A stretch of DNA of 64,000 nt from Candidatus Aenigmatarchaeota archaeon (GTDB taxonomy: Archaea; Aenigmatarchaeota; Aenigmatarchaeia; CG10238-14), in the NCBI GenBank assembly GCA_017610225.1, contig JAFCCM010000001.1, positions 39,119 to 103,118 on the forward strand. Direction: 5' to 3'. Numbering within the stretch: the first letter of the stretch is position 1; every line of letters starts with the position of its first letter. The notes below the pieces were generated by a model. It ran no database searches. It saw only the letters and a list, made by a program, of their open reading frames with translations, and was not told the DNA's origin. The translations under genes and the position numbers were made by a program. This document shows positions 1 to 7,482 of the stretch, in pieces.

Positions 1-353
1 AAAGCAGTGGTAGCATATCTGTTCCTAACCGAGAACTCATTCACGCATGTTATTTTTCTTCTCTTTATTTTTGTTTCTAGTTTGATGTTATTTTTGATTT
101 TATATTTTCCTTTCTTTAATTTTTTCAATGCTTTGTTTAGATTGTCAATCTCACTTTTTTTACAAATACTGTTATATCTTACTATTAACTTTGGAAATCC
201 AGGAAATTTCCTTTCTGACCTTAGATATGTCCCATCCCCACCTAGACTAATGACAATATCTGGCTTATTTTCAGAATATTTGAACTCATGATTTTCAATT
301 TCTTCTTTTAAGTGATCGTTCACTTTTGTTTTGCAGAATAACGCTAGTTTCAT
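1..353 (-). CDS. nadK: NAD kinase (partial, C-terminus beyond window)
   Basis: The minus-strand frame from the ATG at 353 runs off the window edge after 117 codons. It shows the NAD kinase signature LGGDGT near residue 45 and a later VNEF segment resembling the NE motif of the family. The enzyme phosphorylates NAD to NADP with ATP in the cytoplasm. It is the last visible gene of a minus-strand run that also encodes glutamate dehydrogenase, thioredoxin reductase and a glutaredoxin, all linked to NADP(H). The N-terminal part is short, as in compact archaeal NAD kinases. The family call is secure; the full length is not visible. Confidence 0.85.
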   Translation of the reverse strand, partial: MKLALFCKTKVNDHLKEEIENHEFKYSENKPDIVISLGGDGTYLRSERKFPGFPKLIVRYNSICKKSEIDNLNKALKKLKKGKYKIKNNIKLETKIKRRKITCVNEFSVRNRYATTA

Positions 354-398
354 TTAATCTTGTTATTATTTGATTTTTAGGTTTTTATCTTAGATAAC

Positions 399-1499
399 TT
401 ATTTATTACTCATCGCTACTCTAACTCTTTCCTGAGCAATCTTTAATGCGGCATCTCTAGGACTTTCTTCACTATCTTTAGCTTTTTTCAAGACAAGTTC
501 TGTATTATTTCTTACTTTTTCTCTGACTATTTTAAACATCTGTTCTTCTGTCCCTTCAATAAATTCAACATAACTTGATATCACACCACCAGCATTACAC
601 ACAAAGTCTGGAACAACTAGAACACCTTTCTGATGAAACCATTCCTCCACACTCATAGGTATTGGAATGTTAGCAGCTTCAACTATTACTTTTACTCGAA
701 CTTTTTCTTTGTTCTCATCAGTTATAACATTTGGTCTTGCGCCAGGAATTAGAATATCCACAGGTAACTCGAATAATTTTTCCGACGGCAATATTTCTCC
801 ATCACCATAATTTTTTACAGCTCTAGTCTCACTTTTGACTTTAATCAATTTTTCAACATCCAATCCTTCCTTATTGTAAATTGCTCCCTTTGAATCTGAG
901 ACCGCGACTATCTTAGCCCCTTTCTCTGACAAAAATTTTGCAGCAAATGTCCCTACATTACCAAATCCTTCTATTGCTATTTTCATATCAGACATATCCC
1001 ATCCAAGAAAATCAACAGTAACATCAGTAGATTCAGCAACACCAAACCCAGTTGATCCTAACTCATGTGGTAATCCCCCCATGCTTGACGGCTTGCCTGT
1101 TGACGCTTTGTTAGTTCCAATCTCATTTGCAAATGCAGCCATTTCTTTTTCTGTTGTATTCATATCAGGACCAGCAACATATTCACTTGGAACAACACAT
1201 TTGATTGCACGTGCAAACGCCCTCATTAGGATTTCTTTATCAGTCTTTCCATCCCAGATTATTCCTGACTTTGCTCCACCAAATGGAATTTCAGCTAAAG
1301 CATTTTTCCAAGTCATGGCTCTTGCTAGACCAAATACTTCACCAACAGTAACATCAGAGACCATTCTTATTCCACCCTTACCTGGACCAATGGCAATATT
1401 ATCGATTACAGTAAACCCTTTCATTCCGGTCTTTGGATCATATACTGACAGAATCTTTTCAGGGCCCCATTCATCTTGTTTTACTTCTAAATTTATCAT
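399..1499 (-). CDS. gdhA: Glu/Leu/Phe/Val family dehydrogenase, probably glutamate dehydrogenase
   Basis: The gene encodes 366 residues with the family motifs GPGKGGIRM, MTWKNALAEIPFGGAKSGI (catalytic lysine region) and a Rossmann segment GFGNVGTFAA. The enzyme would interconvert glutamate and 2-oxoglutarate plus ammonium using NAD(P). An ATG at 1514 overlaps the thioredoxin reductase stop, but a GAGGT Shine-Dalgarno sits correctly for the ATG at 1499, so that start is preferred. It is somewhat shorter than typical 410-420 residue archaeal GDH. Substrate could be another amino acid of the family; NADP use is only suggested by the neighbouring NAD kinase. Confidence 0.88.
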   Translation of the reverse strand: MINLEVKQDEWGPEKILSVYDPKTGMKGFTVIDNIAIGPGKGGIRMVSDVTVGEVFGLARAMTWKNALAEIPFGGAKSGIIWDGKTDKEILMRAFARAIKCVVPSEYVAGPDMNTTEKEMAAFANEIGTNKASTGKPSSMGGLPHELGSTGFGVAESTDVTVDFLGWDMSDMKIAIEGFGNVGTFAAKFLSEKGAKIVAVSDSKGAIYNKEGLDVEKLIKVKSETRAVKNYGDGEILPSEKLFELPVDILIPGARPNVITDENKEKVRVKVIVEAANIPIPMSVEEWFHQKGVLVVPDFVCNAGGVISSYVEFIEGTEEQMFKIVREKVRNNTELVLKKAKDSEESPRDAALKIAQERVRVAMSNK

Positions 1500-1510
1500 A
1501 ATTATCAACC

Positions 1511-2479
1511 TCATTTATTCTTATGGCTCCAATCAGCATAAAGATTTCCTTCTACACCTTTGATATAATTATAAGATTGTAATGCTGCAATTGCTCCTTG
1601 ACCCGCTGCAACTACAATTTGTTTGAATGGATTGTCGGTTACATCTCCTGCAGCAAAAATCCCAGGTCTCACTTTATCAGAATCAGGATGAAATGTTTGG
1701 CAATTCTCATTGATTTCAATAAGATTACTTTCATTTGTTTTTACAAGGTGTTTGACAAAACCAGTCTTGACTATAGATCCTATCTCAACGAAAGTACCTG
1801 CAACTTCTAATTCCTTTATCTCCTTGGTTTTAACATTTTCAACTACCACTGACTTTAACATCTTCTCTCCTTTGAATTCTTTTACAGTCGAATCAAAAAT
1901 TAGTTCAATATTTCCCTTAGATTTTACTTTTTGGACAAATGACTCAAATCCCCTAAATTTATCTCTCCTGTGAATTAAGTAAACCTTCTTCCCAATCTCA
2001 CTCATTACTAAAGCAGCGTCTAAAGCAGAATTGCCTCCACCAACAACACAAACTACTTCATCTTTGAACAATGGACCATCACAATTAACACAATAAGAAA
2101 TACCTTTATTTTCAAATTCTTCATCTCCAGGAACTTCAAGGTGTCTAGGCGTTCGACCAAATGCTAATATAATTGCTTTTGATTTGTATTCTTTCTCTTC
2201 TGTTTTTAATGTGAATCCATCTTCTTCTTCGGTTATTTTTTCAACATGTTCTCCGTAAACAATCTCAGCACCACATGCTTTTGTTTGCTCTTCCATTTTT
2301 TTCATCAGACTCATACCATTAATTTCTTTAAACCCAGGGTAATTCTCAATGCTAGGAATATTTACTGGAACTCCACCGAATTCTTCAGTTATAACTAGAG
2401 TTTTTAGAGTCCTTCTCGTGGCATAAATAGCTGCTGTTAAACCCGCAGGTCCACCACCAACTATTATTACATCATGCAT
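1511..2479 (-). CDS. trxB: Thioredoxin reductase (NADPH, FAD flavoprotein)
   Basis: The 322-residue protein has the FAD-binding GGGPAGLTAA motif at the N-terminus, the redox pair CVNC near residue 130 and the NAD(P)H-binding GGGNSALDAA. It would pass electrons from NADPH to a thioredoxin or glutaredoxin. The start at 2479 (MHDVII) is chosen because GGTGA lies six bases upstream; the ATG at 2485 abuts the Shine-Dalgarno. The next gene upstream, a glutaredoxin, has the same leader and is the likely partner. The stop overlaps an alternative gdh start, so the genes are probably cotranscribed. Confidence 0.93.
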   Translation of the reverse strand: MHDVIIVGGGPAGLTAAIYATRRTLKTLVITEEFGGVPVNIPSIENYPGFKEINGMSLMKKMEEQTKACGAEIVYGEHVEKITEEEDGFTLKTEEKEYKSKAIILAFGRTPRHLEVPGDEEFENKGISYCVNCDGPLFKDEVVCVVGGGNSALDAALVMSEIGKKVYLIHRRDKFRGFESFVQKVKSKGNIELIFDSTVKEFKGEKMLKSVVVENVKTKEIKELEVAGTFVEIGSIVKTGFVKHLVKTNESNLIEINENCQTFHPDSDKVRPGIFAAGDVTDNPFKQIVVAAGQGAIAALQSYNYIKGVEGNLYADWSHKNK

Positions 2480-2533
2480 AATCATTCACCTAAGATAATT
2501 ATTGGAAGAAGAACTATTAGTTTTTTTCTAACT

Positions 2534-2773
2534 CTAAAGACCTAATTTTTCCCTAATCTTTACTTCATCAAATCCAATTATAATCTCACCATCTATCTCT
2601 ATTACAGGAACTCCCCTTTGACCTGTTTTTTCAATCATTTCTTGGGCAGCTTCTTTATCTGTCCCGACATCAACATATTCAAATTCCACATTGTTCTCTT
2701 TAAAAAAATCTTTTGCTCTATGGCACCATGGACACATTTCTGTCCCATATTCTTTTATTTTATGTTCACTCAT
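2534..2773 (-). CDS. Glutaredoxin-like thiol-disulfide protein
   Basis: A 79-residue single thioredoxin fold with the active site CPWC near residue 14 and the cis-proline GVPVIEIDG segment. Such small archaeal proteins act as dithiol electron carriers reduced by thioredoxin reductase. The ATG at 2773 is preferred over 2779 because GGTGA lies six bases upstream, in the same 14-base context as trxB. It heads the trxB-gdh-nadK run, 54 bases before trxB. Whether its reductant is TrxB or glutathione-like thiols cannot be read from sequence; context favours TrxB. Confidence 0.88.
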   Translation of the reverse strand: MSEHKIKEYGTEMCPWCHRAKDFFKENNVEFEYVDVGTDKEAAQEMIEKTGQRGVPVIEIDGEIIIGFDEVKIREKLGL

Positions 2774-2854
2774 AATCATTCACCCCTCACTTTTAATTCA
2801 ATTAGAATTTTAATGTTTATTAGTCTTTTATATAACACTGTTATAATAAATACT

Positions 2855-3169
2855 TTACTTCTTCTTTTTCAAAGTTTTTTTAAGTTCTTTAATTTCTTCA
2901 GATAAAATCTTCAACTCTTCCTTCAGATCATCTTCAATTCTATCAAACCTATTGACTAATACACTTAGATCATTTTTTAATTCCTTTGATGTCATCTTGA
3001 ACTCTGTTCTAATAAGGAAATAATACAGGATTGTTAAGAGTAAAGCAGATATCATTTCTAGAAAACTTATTAATGATATTTTACCCCTTATTTGGAGGAG
3101 TACAATTTCAATGAATATAAGTAGAAATAAGAGTGGTACTAATTTTTGAAGTAGTTTTATTCTCTTCAT
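2855..3169 (-). CDS. Small membrane protein with C-terminal coiled coil
   Basis: The product has 104 residues. Two hydrophobic segments (about 10-25 and 33-50) are followed by a long charged helix with heptad-like leucines and a lysine-rich end, so it is probably a two-TM protein with a cytoplasmic coiled coil. I do not recognise the family. It lies upstream of the glutaredoxin gene on the same strand, separated by about 75 bases, and may be in the same transcript or independent. Confidence 0.6.
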   Translation of the reverse strand: MKRIKLLQKLVPLLFLLIFIEIVLLQIRGKISLISFLEMISALLLTILYYFLIRTEFKMTSKELKNDLSVLVNRFDRIEDDLKEELKILSEEIKELKKTLKKKK

Positions 3170-3278
3170 AATTAATTTTTGATTTGAGTCGGTTTAAATC
3201 TTACTCAATTCTAGCAATAGCGACAGTCAATTTTGTGATTGTTTTAGAACAAAAATTTAAGCATTTATATTTTGTAGT

Positions 3279-3437
3279 ATGTTGAGATTTTATAAATCAT
3301 CTTTCCCGAAATCATTCGTTATGTCAATAAATTTCATGACATTTGCGACTACCCAATGGGGTGGTTGTTTAATGGTAATGGGGTTGATTTTTGTTGTTGC
3401 TTTGATTCCATTGATAGGAAGTGCGTTTTCTAAGTAA
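3279..3437 (+). CDS. Short membrane protein (52 aa)
   Basis: An ATG at 3279 opens 52 codons ending TAA. The second half is a continuous hydrophobic helix (about residues 30-50) and the first half is basic and aromatic. An AT-rich TATA-like stretch lies at 3256-3270, so the message would be leaderless or nearly so. An internal ATG at 3321 is an alternative start. It sits alone on the plus strand between two minus-strand genes. Function unknown; it could be a chance frame, but the membrane helix and promoter-like upstream argue for a gene. Confidence 0.4.
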   Translation: MLRFYKSSFPKSFVMSINFMTFATTQWGGCLMVMGLIFVVALIPLIGSAFSK

Positions 3438-3473
3438 AGATTTCATAATAACCACTTCTTTTTTCATGAAGTT

Positions 3474-3659
3474 TCACTCAACCTTTCCAGTCCTTTTCTT
3501 GAATTCTTCCACAAACTTATCAAATTCTTCTTGATTCATCTCATCTATTTTCATTAATCTATTACTCCCACACTTCTTGCAACATAGAGAAAAACCTTTG
3601 AACAATTCCATGTAAGTATCGACTTCTTTCCTACAATCTAGGCAATACCATTTACTCAT
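3474..3659 (-). CDS. Small zinc-ribbon protein (61 aa)
   Basis: Two CxxC pairs (CLDC near residue 6 and CKKC near 28) form a zinc ribbon, followed by an acidic-basic helix. The upstream GTGAG five bases before the ATG is the Shine-Dalgarno used by several genes in this region. Small zinc ribbons of this kind often bind nucleic acid or act as adaptor domains, but no specific role can be assigned. Confidence 0.65.
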   Translation of the reverse strand: MSKWYCLDCRKEVDTYMELFKGFSLCCKKCGSNRLMKIDEMNQEEFDKFVEEFKKRTGKVE

Positions 3660-3713
3660 GTCTCACTTTTTGGGAAAATAAAGAAATAAAGACTCACTAA
3701 TCTAATTAATTTT

Positions 3714-3959
3714 ATGGCCTTAAAGAAACTTGACCAAAACATGCTAATTGATTTAATCATGCTAGTTTTCTTTCTGGTTTCAGGAGTAACTGGAATAATG
3801 CTTTTCTTTCGGTTAAGAGGATTCATGTTTTTAGGGTTAAGCGTTTCCAAGTGGCATACATTCAATTCAGTCGGATTAGTAATTATTGTCGGTCTTCACC
3901 TTTTGCTTCATTTTGTTATGATTAAAGGATATGTGAAAAATTTGTTAAAGAAGAGATAA
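3714..3959 (+). CDS. Small membrane protein resembling DUF4405
   Basis: The 81-residue protein has two TM helices (about 10-30 and 50-68) with conserved-looking histidines (KWHTFNS and GLHLLLHF) as in the DUF4405 cytochrome b-like family, suggesting a possible heme or metal site in the membrane. A basic tail follows. It ends four bases from the stop of the convergent NDK gene. The family match is from memory of the pattern and moderate. Confidence 0.6.
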   Translation: MALKKLDQNMLIDLIMLVFFLVSGVTGIMLFFRLRGFMFLGLSVSKWHTFNSVGLVIIVGLHLLLHFVMIKGYVKNLLKKR

Positions 3960-3963
3960 ACTC

Positions 3964-4557
3964 TCACTTTTTAAATTCAGCAAACATTACTTTCTCATCA
4001 CATCTTTTGTACTTGACTATTTCATCTTCAGTAAACCACACTTTGATCTCTTTCTCAGCATCTTTTACGCTTGATGAAGCATGAACTATATTTTTAAGTG
4101 GTCTCTCCAGATTATTTGCAAGTTTGTAAGTGTCCACACTAAAGTCTCCTCTAATCGTTCCTACTTGCGCTTGACCAGGTTCAGTTGCTCCAGAAATCTT
4201 TCTAGCCATACTTATTGCATTAGGACCTTCTACTACTGCTGCGACAACAGGGTCAGAAGAAAGATAATCAACCAACCATTTTTTGATGTTTCTAGCATAT
4301 TCCATGTCTTCATAAGGAAATTTTAAACCTCTTTTCTCATAACCCTCTCTGCCTTTTTTAGCAACAGTCTTGAACCAGTCTAGGTCATCTTTCTCGTTTG
4401 GATAATGCTCGTCAGCTTGTTCTCTTGTTGGATGAACCATTTTCATAGCAGTAATCTTTAATCCTACAGTTTCTAATCTTCTAAAACACTCACCTACTAA
4501 TCCTCTATTTACACCATCAGGCTTAATCATGAATAATGTTCTTTCCCATGTTTCCAT
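3964..4557 (-). CDS. ndk: Nucleoside diphosphate kinase, long form
   Basis: The N-terminal MIKPDGVNRGLVGE motif and the phospho-histidine motif NIVHASSS (His near 159) identify NDK, which equilibrates NTP and NDP pools. At 197 residues it is about 45 longer than the usual 150. The extra block lies between the N-terminal half and the GPNAI region and is charged and helical (about residues 58-100). A GAGGTG Shine-Dalgarno precedes the ATG. Its TGA lies inside an AAAGTGAGAG motif repeated at several gene ends nearby. Confidence 0.93.
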   Translation of the reverse strand: METWERTLFMIKPDGVNRGLVGECFRRLETVGLKITAMKMVHPTREQADEHYPNEKDDLDWFKTVAKKGREGYEKRGLKFPYEDMEYARNIKKWLVDYLSSDPVVAAVVEGPNAISMARKISGATEPGQAQVGTIRGDFSVDTYKLANNLERPLKNIVHASSSVKDAEKEIKVWFTEDEIVKYKRCDEKVMFAEFKK

Positions 4558-4613
4558 ATTTTACACCTCTAATTAGATTAATTTTTTGAAGTATAAGTTT
4601 TTACAGTTAACTC

Positions 4614-5243
4614 TCACTTTTGTTTTTTATAGATTATGTAAGAATAAATAATTGGTATAATAGCAGTCAAAAATACTGATGCCATAATAAACCAGAAAAT
4701 ACATCTAGTTAAAAATATTCCAACAAGGATTATGATGGCTGATATCTTAAACAATTTACCCCCTAGTTTGTGTGTTTTTTCCCATACTTTATCATTCTGC
4801 AAAGTCCATGGAGTCCTTATTCCAATAAACCAATTTCTTTTGGATTTTTCCAACATTAAACCTATGTAAAAAAACAACAAACTCATTCCTGGTATAAGAA
4901 GCATCCCCATATTAAATTTAATGCCAAGATTTGCTCCAATCGTTAGTATATAGATATAAAATAAGAATATAATCATCACAGAAATAAATCCATGATAATA
5001 CTTTTCAAATTTCTTAATATTATTTTTCAATGGATCAATTTTAGGTATAGCAAGGAACAAACTAAACATAACTAAACTAACTAAAGGCATTAAAAATAAA
5101 CCCCAAAATTTTGGGAGATAACCATCAACCTCACTTCTTATATTCCAGTGGGAAGCCATTCTATCAGGCATTTGTGGGTAAAAATAGATACCTACGAAGA
5201 ATGATAATATAATTATAACAATTGGTATTTTGTTTTGCCACAT
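4614..5243 (-). CDS. SdpI/DUF1648-family membrane protein
   Basis: The 209-residue protein has about six TM helices. The N-terminal segment PQMPDRMASHWN matches DUF1648, and the C-terminal half RNWFIGIRTPWTLQNDKVWEKTH matches the SdpI immunity family. In Bacillus, SdpI protects against the SdpC toxin; archaeal members are of unknown role. No toxin-like partner gene is visible beside it. It may have been acquired from bacteria. Confidence 0.8.
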   Translation of the reverse strand: MWQNKIPIVIIILSFFVGIYFYPQMPDRMASHWNIRSEVDGYLPKFWGLFLMPLVSLVMFSLFLAIPKIDPLKNNIKKFEKYYHGFISVMIIFLFYIYILTIGANLGIKFNMGMLLIPGMSLLFFYIGLMLEKSKRNWFIGIRTPWTLQNDKVWEKTHKLGGKLFKISAIIILVGIFLTRCIFWFIMASVFLTAIIPIIYSYIIYKKQK

Positions 5244-5324
5244 GACTTATACCCAAGATAATTATTGTATTTTGGATTATTAACTCTCATTTTTGCTAAC
5301 ATTAATAAAATTCTATTCCCAATA

Positions 5325-5948
5325 ATGGTCATGGAAATCAGAATAGAAAAAAATGTATTGGTTATAGGAGTTATAATAATAGCAATTGTGGTTGGGTTTT
5401 TAGTCATTCCAAAACTAATTAATACTTCTACTAACAATAGTTTGGGTATGGTAATGGTTGAGATGAAGACAAACAAAGGAACAATCGTTCTAGAACTAGA
5501 TGGAGAGAAATCTCCTGTTACAGTTGAAAACTTCCTTAAGTATGTTAATGATGGTTATTTTGATGGACTAATCTTCCACAGAGTTATCGACGGGTTTATG
5601 ATCCAAGGCGGGGGATTCGAATCAGGAATGAAAGAAAAATCTACTCCTTATCCCCCAATCGAGAATGAAGCAAGAAAAAGTTGGTTGGAAAACAAACAAG
5701 GAACAATTGCTATGGCAAGGACAAGTGATCCTGATTCTGCAACATCCCAGTTTTTCATTAATCTCGCTGACAATACTTTTCTCAATCCTGGGGAGAATGA
5801 TATTCATGGTTATGCTGTTTTTGGTAAGGTTACTTCAGGTATGGATGTAGTTGATGTTATTGCTAAAGTCAAGACTCACTCTGCTGGTATGCATCAGGAT
5901 GTTCCTGTTGAAGATGTTGTTATTGAGAGTGTTAGGGTTAAAGGATAA
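5325..5948 (+). CDS. ppiA: Membrane-anchored cyclophilin (peptidyl-prolyl isomerase)
   Basis: After a single N-terminal TM anchor (about residues 10-30) the protein carries a full cyclophilin domain with [13 protein letters not shown] and SQFFIN active-site motifs. It should assist folding of secreted proteins on the outer face. The ATG at 5325 is preferred; an in-frame TTG at 5265 is too far upstream and an ATG at 5331 is possible. The last 42 bases of the gene (5902-5943) recur perfectly at 6509-6550 beyond the toxin-antitoxin pair, so the gene end appears duplicated. Confidence 0.92.
   Translation: MVMEIRIEKNVLVIGVIIIAIVVGFLVIPKLINTSTNNSLGMVMVEMKTNKGTIVLELDGEKSPVTVENFLKYVNDGYFDGLIFHRVIDGFMIQGGGFESGMKEKSTPYPPIENEARKSWLENKQGTIAMARTSDPDSATSQFFINLADNTFLNPGENDIHGYAVFGKVTSGMDVVDVIAKVKTHSAGMHQDVPVEDVVIESVRVKG
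5902..5943 (+). repeat. 42-bp direct repeat, copy 1 (cyclophilin 3' end)
   Basis: This stretch encodes the last residues of the cyclophilin up to the final Lys codon and is identical over 42 bases to 6509-6550. Copy 1 continues with a Gly codon and TAA. Confidence 0.95.
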
Positions 5949-5963
5949 TGTCAATTTGAAAGG

Positions 5964-5971
5964 TTTATATA
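5964..5971 (+). promoter_or_regulatory. TATA box of the antitoxin gene
   Basis: TTTATATA preceded by a purine-rich GAAAGG (BRE-like) lies about 25 bases before a likely start site near 5993, giving a short leader before GTGAT and the ATG at 6008. Confidence 0.6.
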
Positions 5972-6007
5972 CTTATTTTCAATAAACTAAAATAATAAGT
6001 GATGACT

Positions 6008-6214
6008 ATGCAGGTAGAAAAATCAAATACTGAAGGGATACACGAGGCTCAGTGGGTTACTATATCTAGTGATGAATATGAAAGTATGAAATCTACCATA
6101 GAAGTCCTATCTGATTCTGAACTGATGGAGCAAATCAAGGATAGTCTAGAGGATATAGAATCTGGGAGATCAAAGGATTGGGATGAATTCACCAAAGAGC
6201 TAAAGTTAAAATAA
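6008..6214 (+). CDS. Probable antitoxin (RelB/Phd-like)
   Basis: A 68-residue acidic protein with QWVTISSDEYESM near the N-terminus, the pattern of an addiction-module antitoxin strand and helix, then an acidic helical tail (SELMEQIKDSLEDIESG) as in archaeal RelB-like proteins. GTGAT four bases upstream selects the ATG at 6008. It is convergent with, and overlaps by 9 bases, a RelE-like gene on the other strand. The pairing as toxin and antitoxin is inferred from family resemblance and linkage. Confidence 0.7.
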   Translation: MQVEKSNTEGIHEAQWVTISSDEYESMKSTIEVLSDSELMEQIKDSLEDIESGRSKDWDEFTKELKLK

Positions 6215-6475
6215 ATGTTTCATTTCATCTTTGTGTTTTAGACCTATTATTTGGATTATTTTGTTCTTTTCGTCAATAAAATAAAGTATCCTCCATCTCT
6301 TTTTGAAATATGTTTCCCAGACACCAGCCAAAGGAAATCTAAGTGGTTTTCCAAATGTTTTGGGATTCTTTTTCAATTTTTGTATTTTCTTGTCCATCCT
6401 TTTCTGTAAATATTTATCCAATTTTTTCTTAATCTTTCTTTGAACTTTTAATGGTACTTTTACTTGATAATCCAT
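6206..6475 (-). CDS. RelE/ParE-family toxin
   Basis: The 89-residue basic protein has the RelE fold pattern: lysine-rich helices, LRFPLAGVWETYF, then RWRILYFID and a final IIQIIGLKHKDEMKH. RelE toxins cleave ribosome-bound mRNA. It lies tail to tail with the antitoxin gene instead of downstream of it on the same strand, which is unusual. The upstream leader lacks a clear Shine-Dalgarno and may be leaderless. The whole pair is bracketed by a 42-bp direct repeat. Confidence 0.8.
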   Translation of the reverse strand: MDYQVKVPLKVQRKIKKKLDKYLQKRMDKKIQKLKKNPKTFGKPLRFPLAGVWETYFKKRWRILYFIDEKNKIIQIIGLKHKDEMKHLF

Positions 6476-6508
6476 GAATAAAATATGTTAAAGCCACAAT
6501 TAATATTA

Positions 6509-6550
6509 TTCCTGTTGAAGATGTTGTTATTGAGAGTGTTAGGGTTAAAG
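6509..6550 (+). repeat. 42-bp direct repeat, copy 2
   Basis: Perfect copy of 5902-5943. In the same frame it reads on to a Glu codon and TAG, so this copy looks like an alternative or original end of the cyclophilin gene, now separated from it by the toxin-antitoxin cassette. Confidence 0.95.
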
Positions 6551-6557
6551 AATAGTC

Positions 6558-7472
6558 TCACTTTCTACCTTTAAACCATTCAATAGTTTCTTTCAACCCT
6601 TTATCAATATTATAATCAGGTTCCCACCCAAATTCTTTCTTAATTTTCTCATGGCTAATACAACTTCTCATCCTTTCTCCTGGAGGAGCAGGTCCATGAA
6701 CTTCTTTAACTATCATTTTTGTCAATTCAACTATCTTCCTAAATAAGTCATTCACACTAGTCTCAACACCAGTACTGACGTTGAATATCCCGCTAACATT
6801 CTTTTCAAAAACTAACATATTTGCTTTAACAATATCTTTGATATAGAGATAATCTCTTGTCTGTTCTCCTGTTCCATTGATTATAGGTTGATCACCAGTA
6901 AGAATTTTATCAGTGAATATAGCAATAACACCAGCCTCACCTTTAGGATTCTGTCTTGGACCATAAGCATTAGCATATCTTAATGAAACAAACTCTATTC
7001 CATAAACTTTTTTGTAGAATTGCATGTATTTCTCGACTGTTAGTTTAGTAATCCCATAAGGACTGTTAGGATTTTCATTCTCACTCTCAGTTGTAGGTAT
7101 TTTAACATCATCTCCATAAGTCGCTGAAGTAGAAGATAGGATGATTTTTTTACTCCCAAATTTTCTCATGTTTTCCAGAATATTAAGACTTCCAATTATG
7201 TTACTATTGGCATCAAATATTGGATTTTTAACTGATTCTCTTAAATCTATATGAGCGGCGAGGTGAAATACAACTTCAGGTCTTACTTTTTCAAAAATAT
7301 CAGAAATATCATCAGTTATATCCCTTTTATAAAAAATAGCTTTTTGGTTAAGATTATCTTTAGATCCACTAGAAAGATTGTCAATAACACTCACTTTACG
7401 TCCTTTCTCGATTAATGCATCAACAATATGGCTTCCTATAAATCCTGCCCCACCGGTTACAAGAATGTTCAT
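6558..7472 (-). CDS. galE: UDP-glucose 4-epimerase-like (extended SDR)
   Basis: The 304-residue protein has the NAD-binding GGAGFIGSH motif, the catalytic SSTSATYG and YGITK (YxxxK) motifs and a C-terminal substrate-binding half typical of GalE or related NAD-dependent epimerases. It should interconvert UDP-glucose and UDP-galactose or their N-acetyl forms. It follows a UDP-glucuronate decarboxylase-like gene by 10 bases on the same strand, so both likely supply activated sugars for surface glycans. Confidence 0.88.
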   Translation of the reverse strand: MNILVTGGAGFIGSHIVDALIEKGRKVSVIDNLSSGSKDNLNQKAIFYKRDITDDISDIFEKVRPEVVFHLAAHIDLRESVKNPIFDANSNIIGSLNILENMRKFGSKKIILSSTSATYGDDVKIPTTESENENPNSPYGITKLTVEKYMQFYKKVYGIEFVSLRYANAYGPRQNPKGEAGVIAIFTDKILTGDQPIINGTGEQTRDYLYIKDIVKANMLVFEKNVSGIFNVSTGVETSVNDLFRKIVELTKMIVKEVHGPAPPGERMRSCISHEKIKKEFGWEPDYNIDKGLKETIEWFKGRK

Positions 7473-7482
7473 TTACTTTCAC

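Noticed and set aside
1081..1563. Open frame of 160 codons antisense to gdh
   Set aside because: It mirrors the strongly conserved dehydrogenase frame, has no ribosome site and encodes no recognisable protein.
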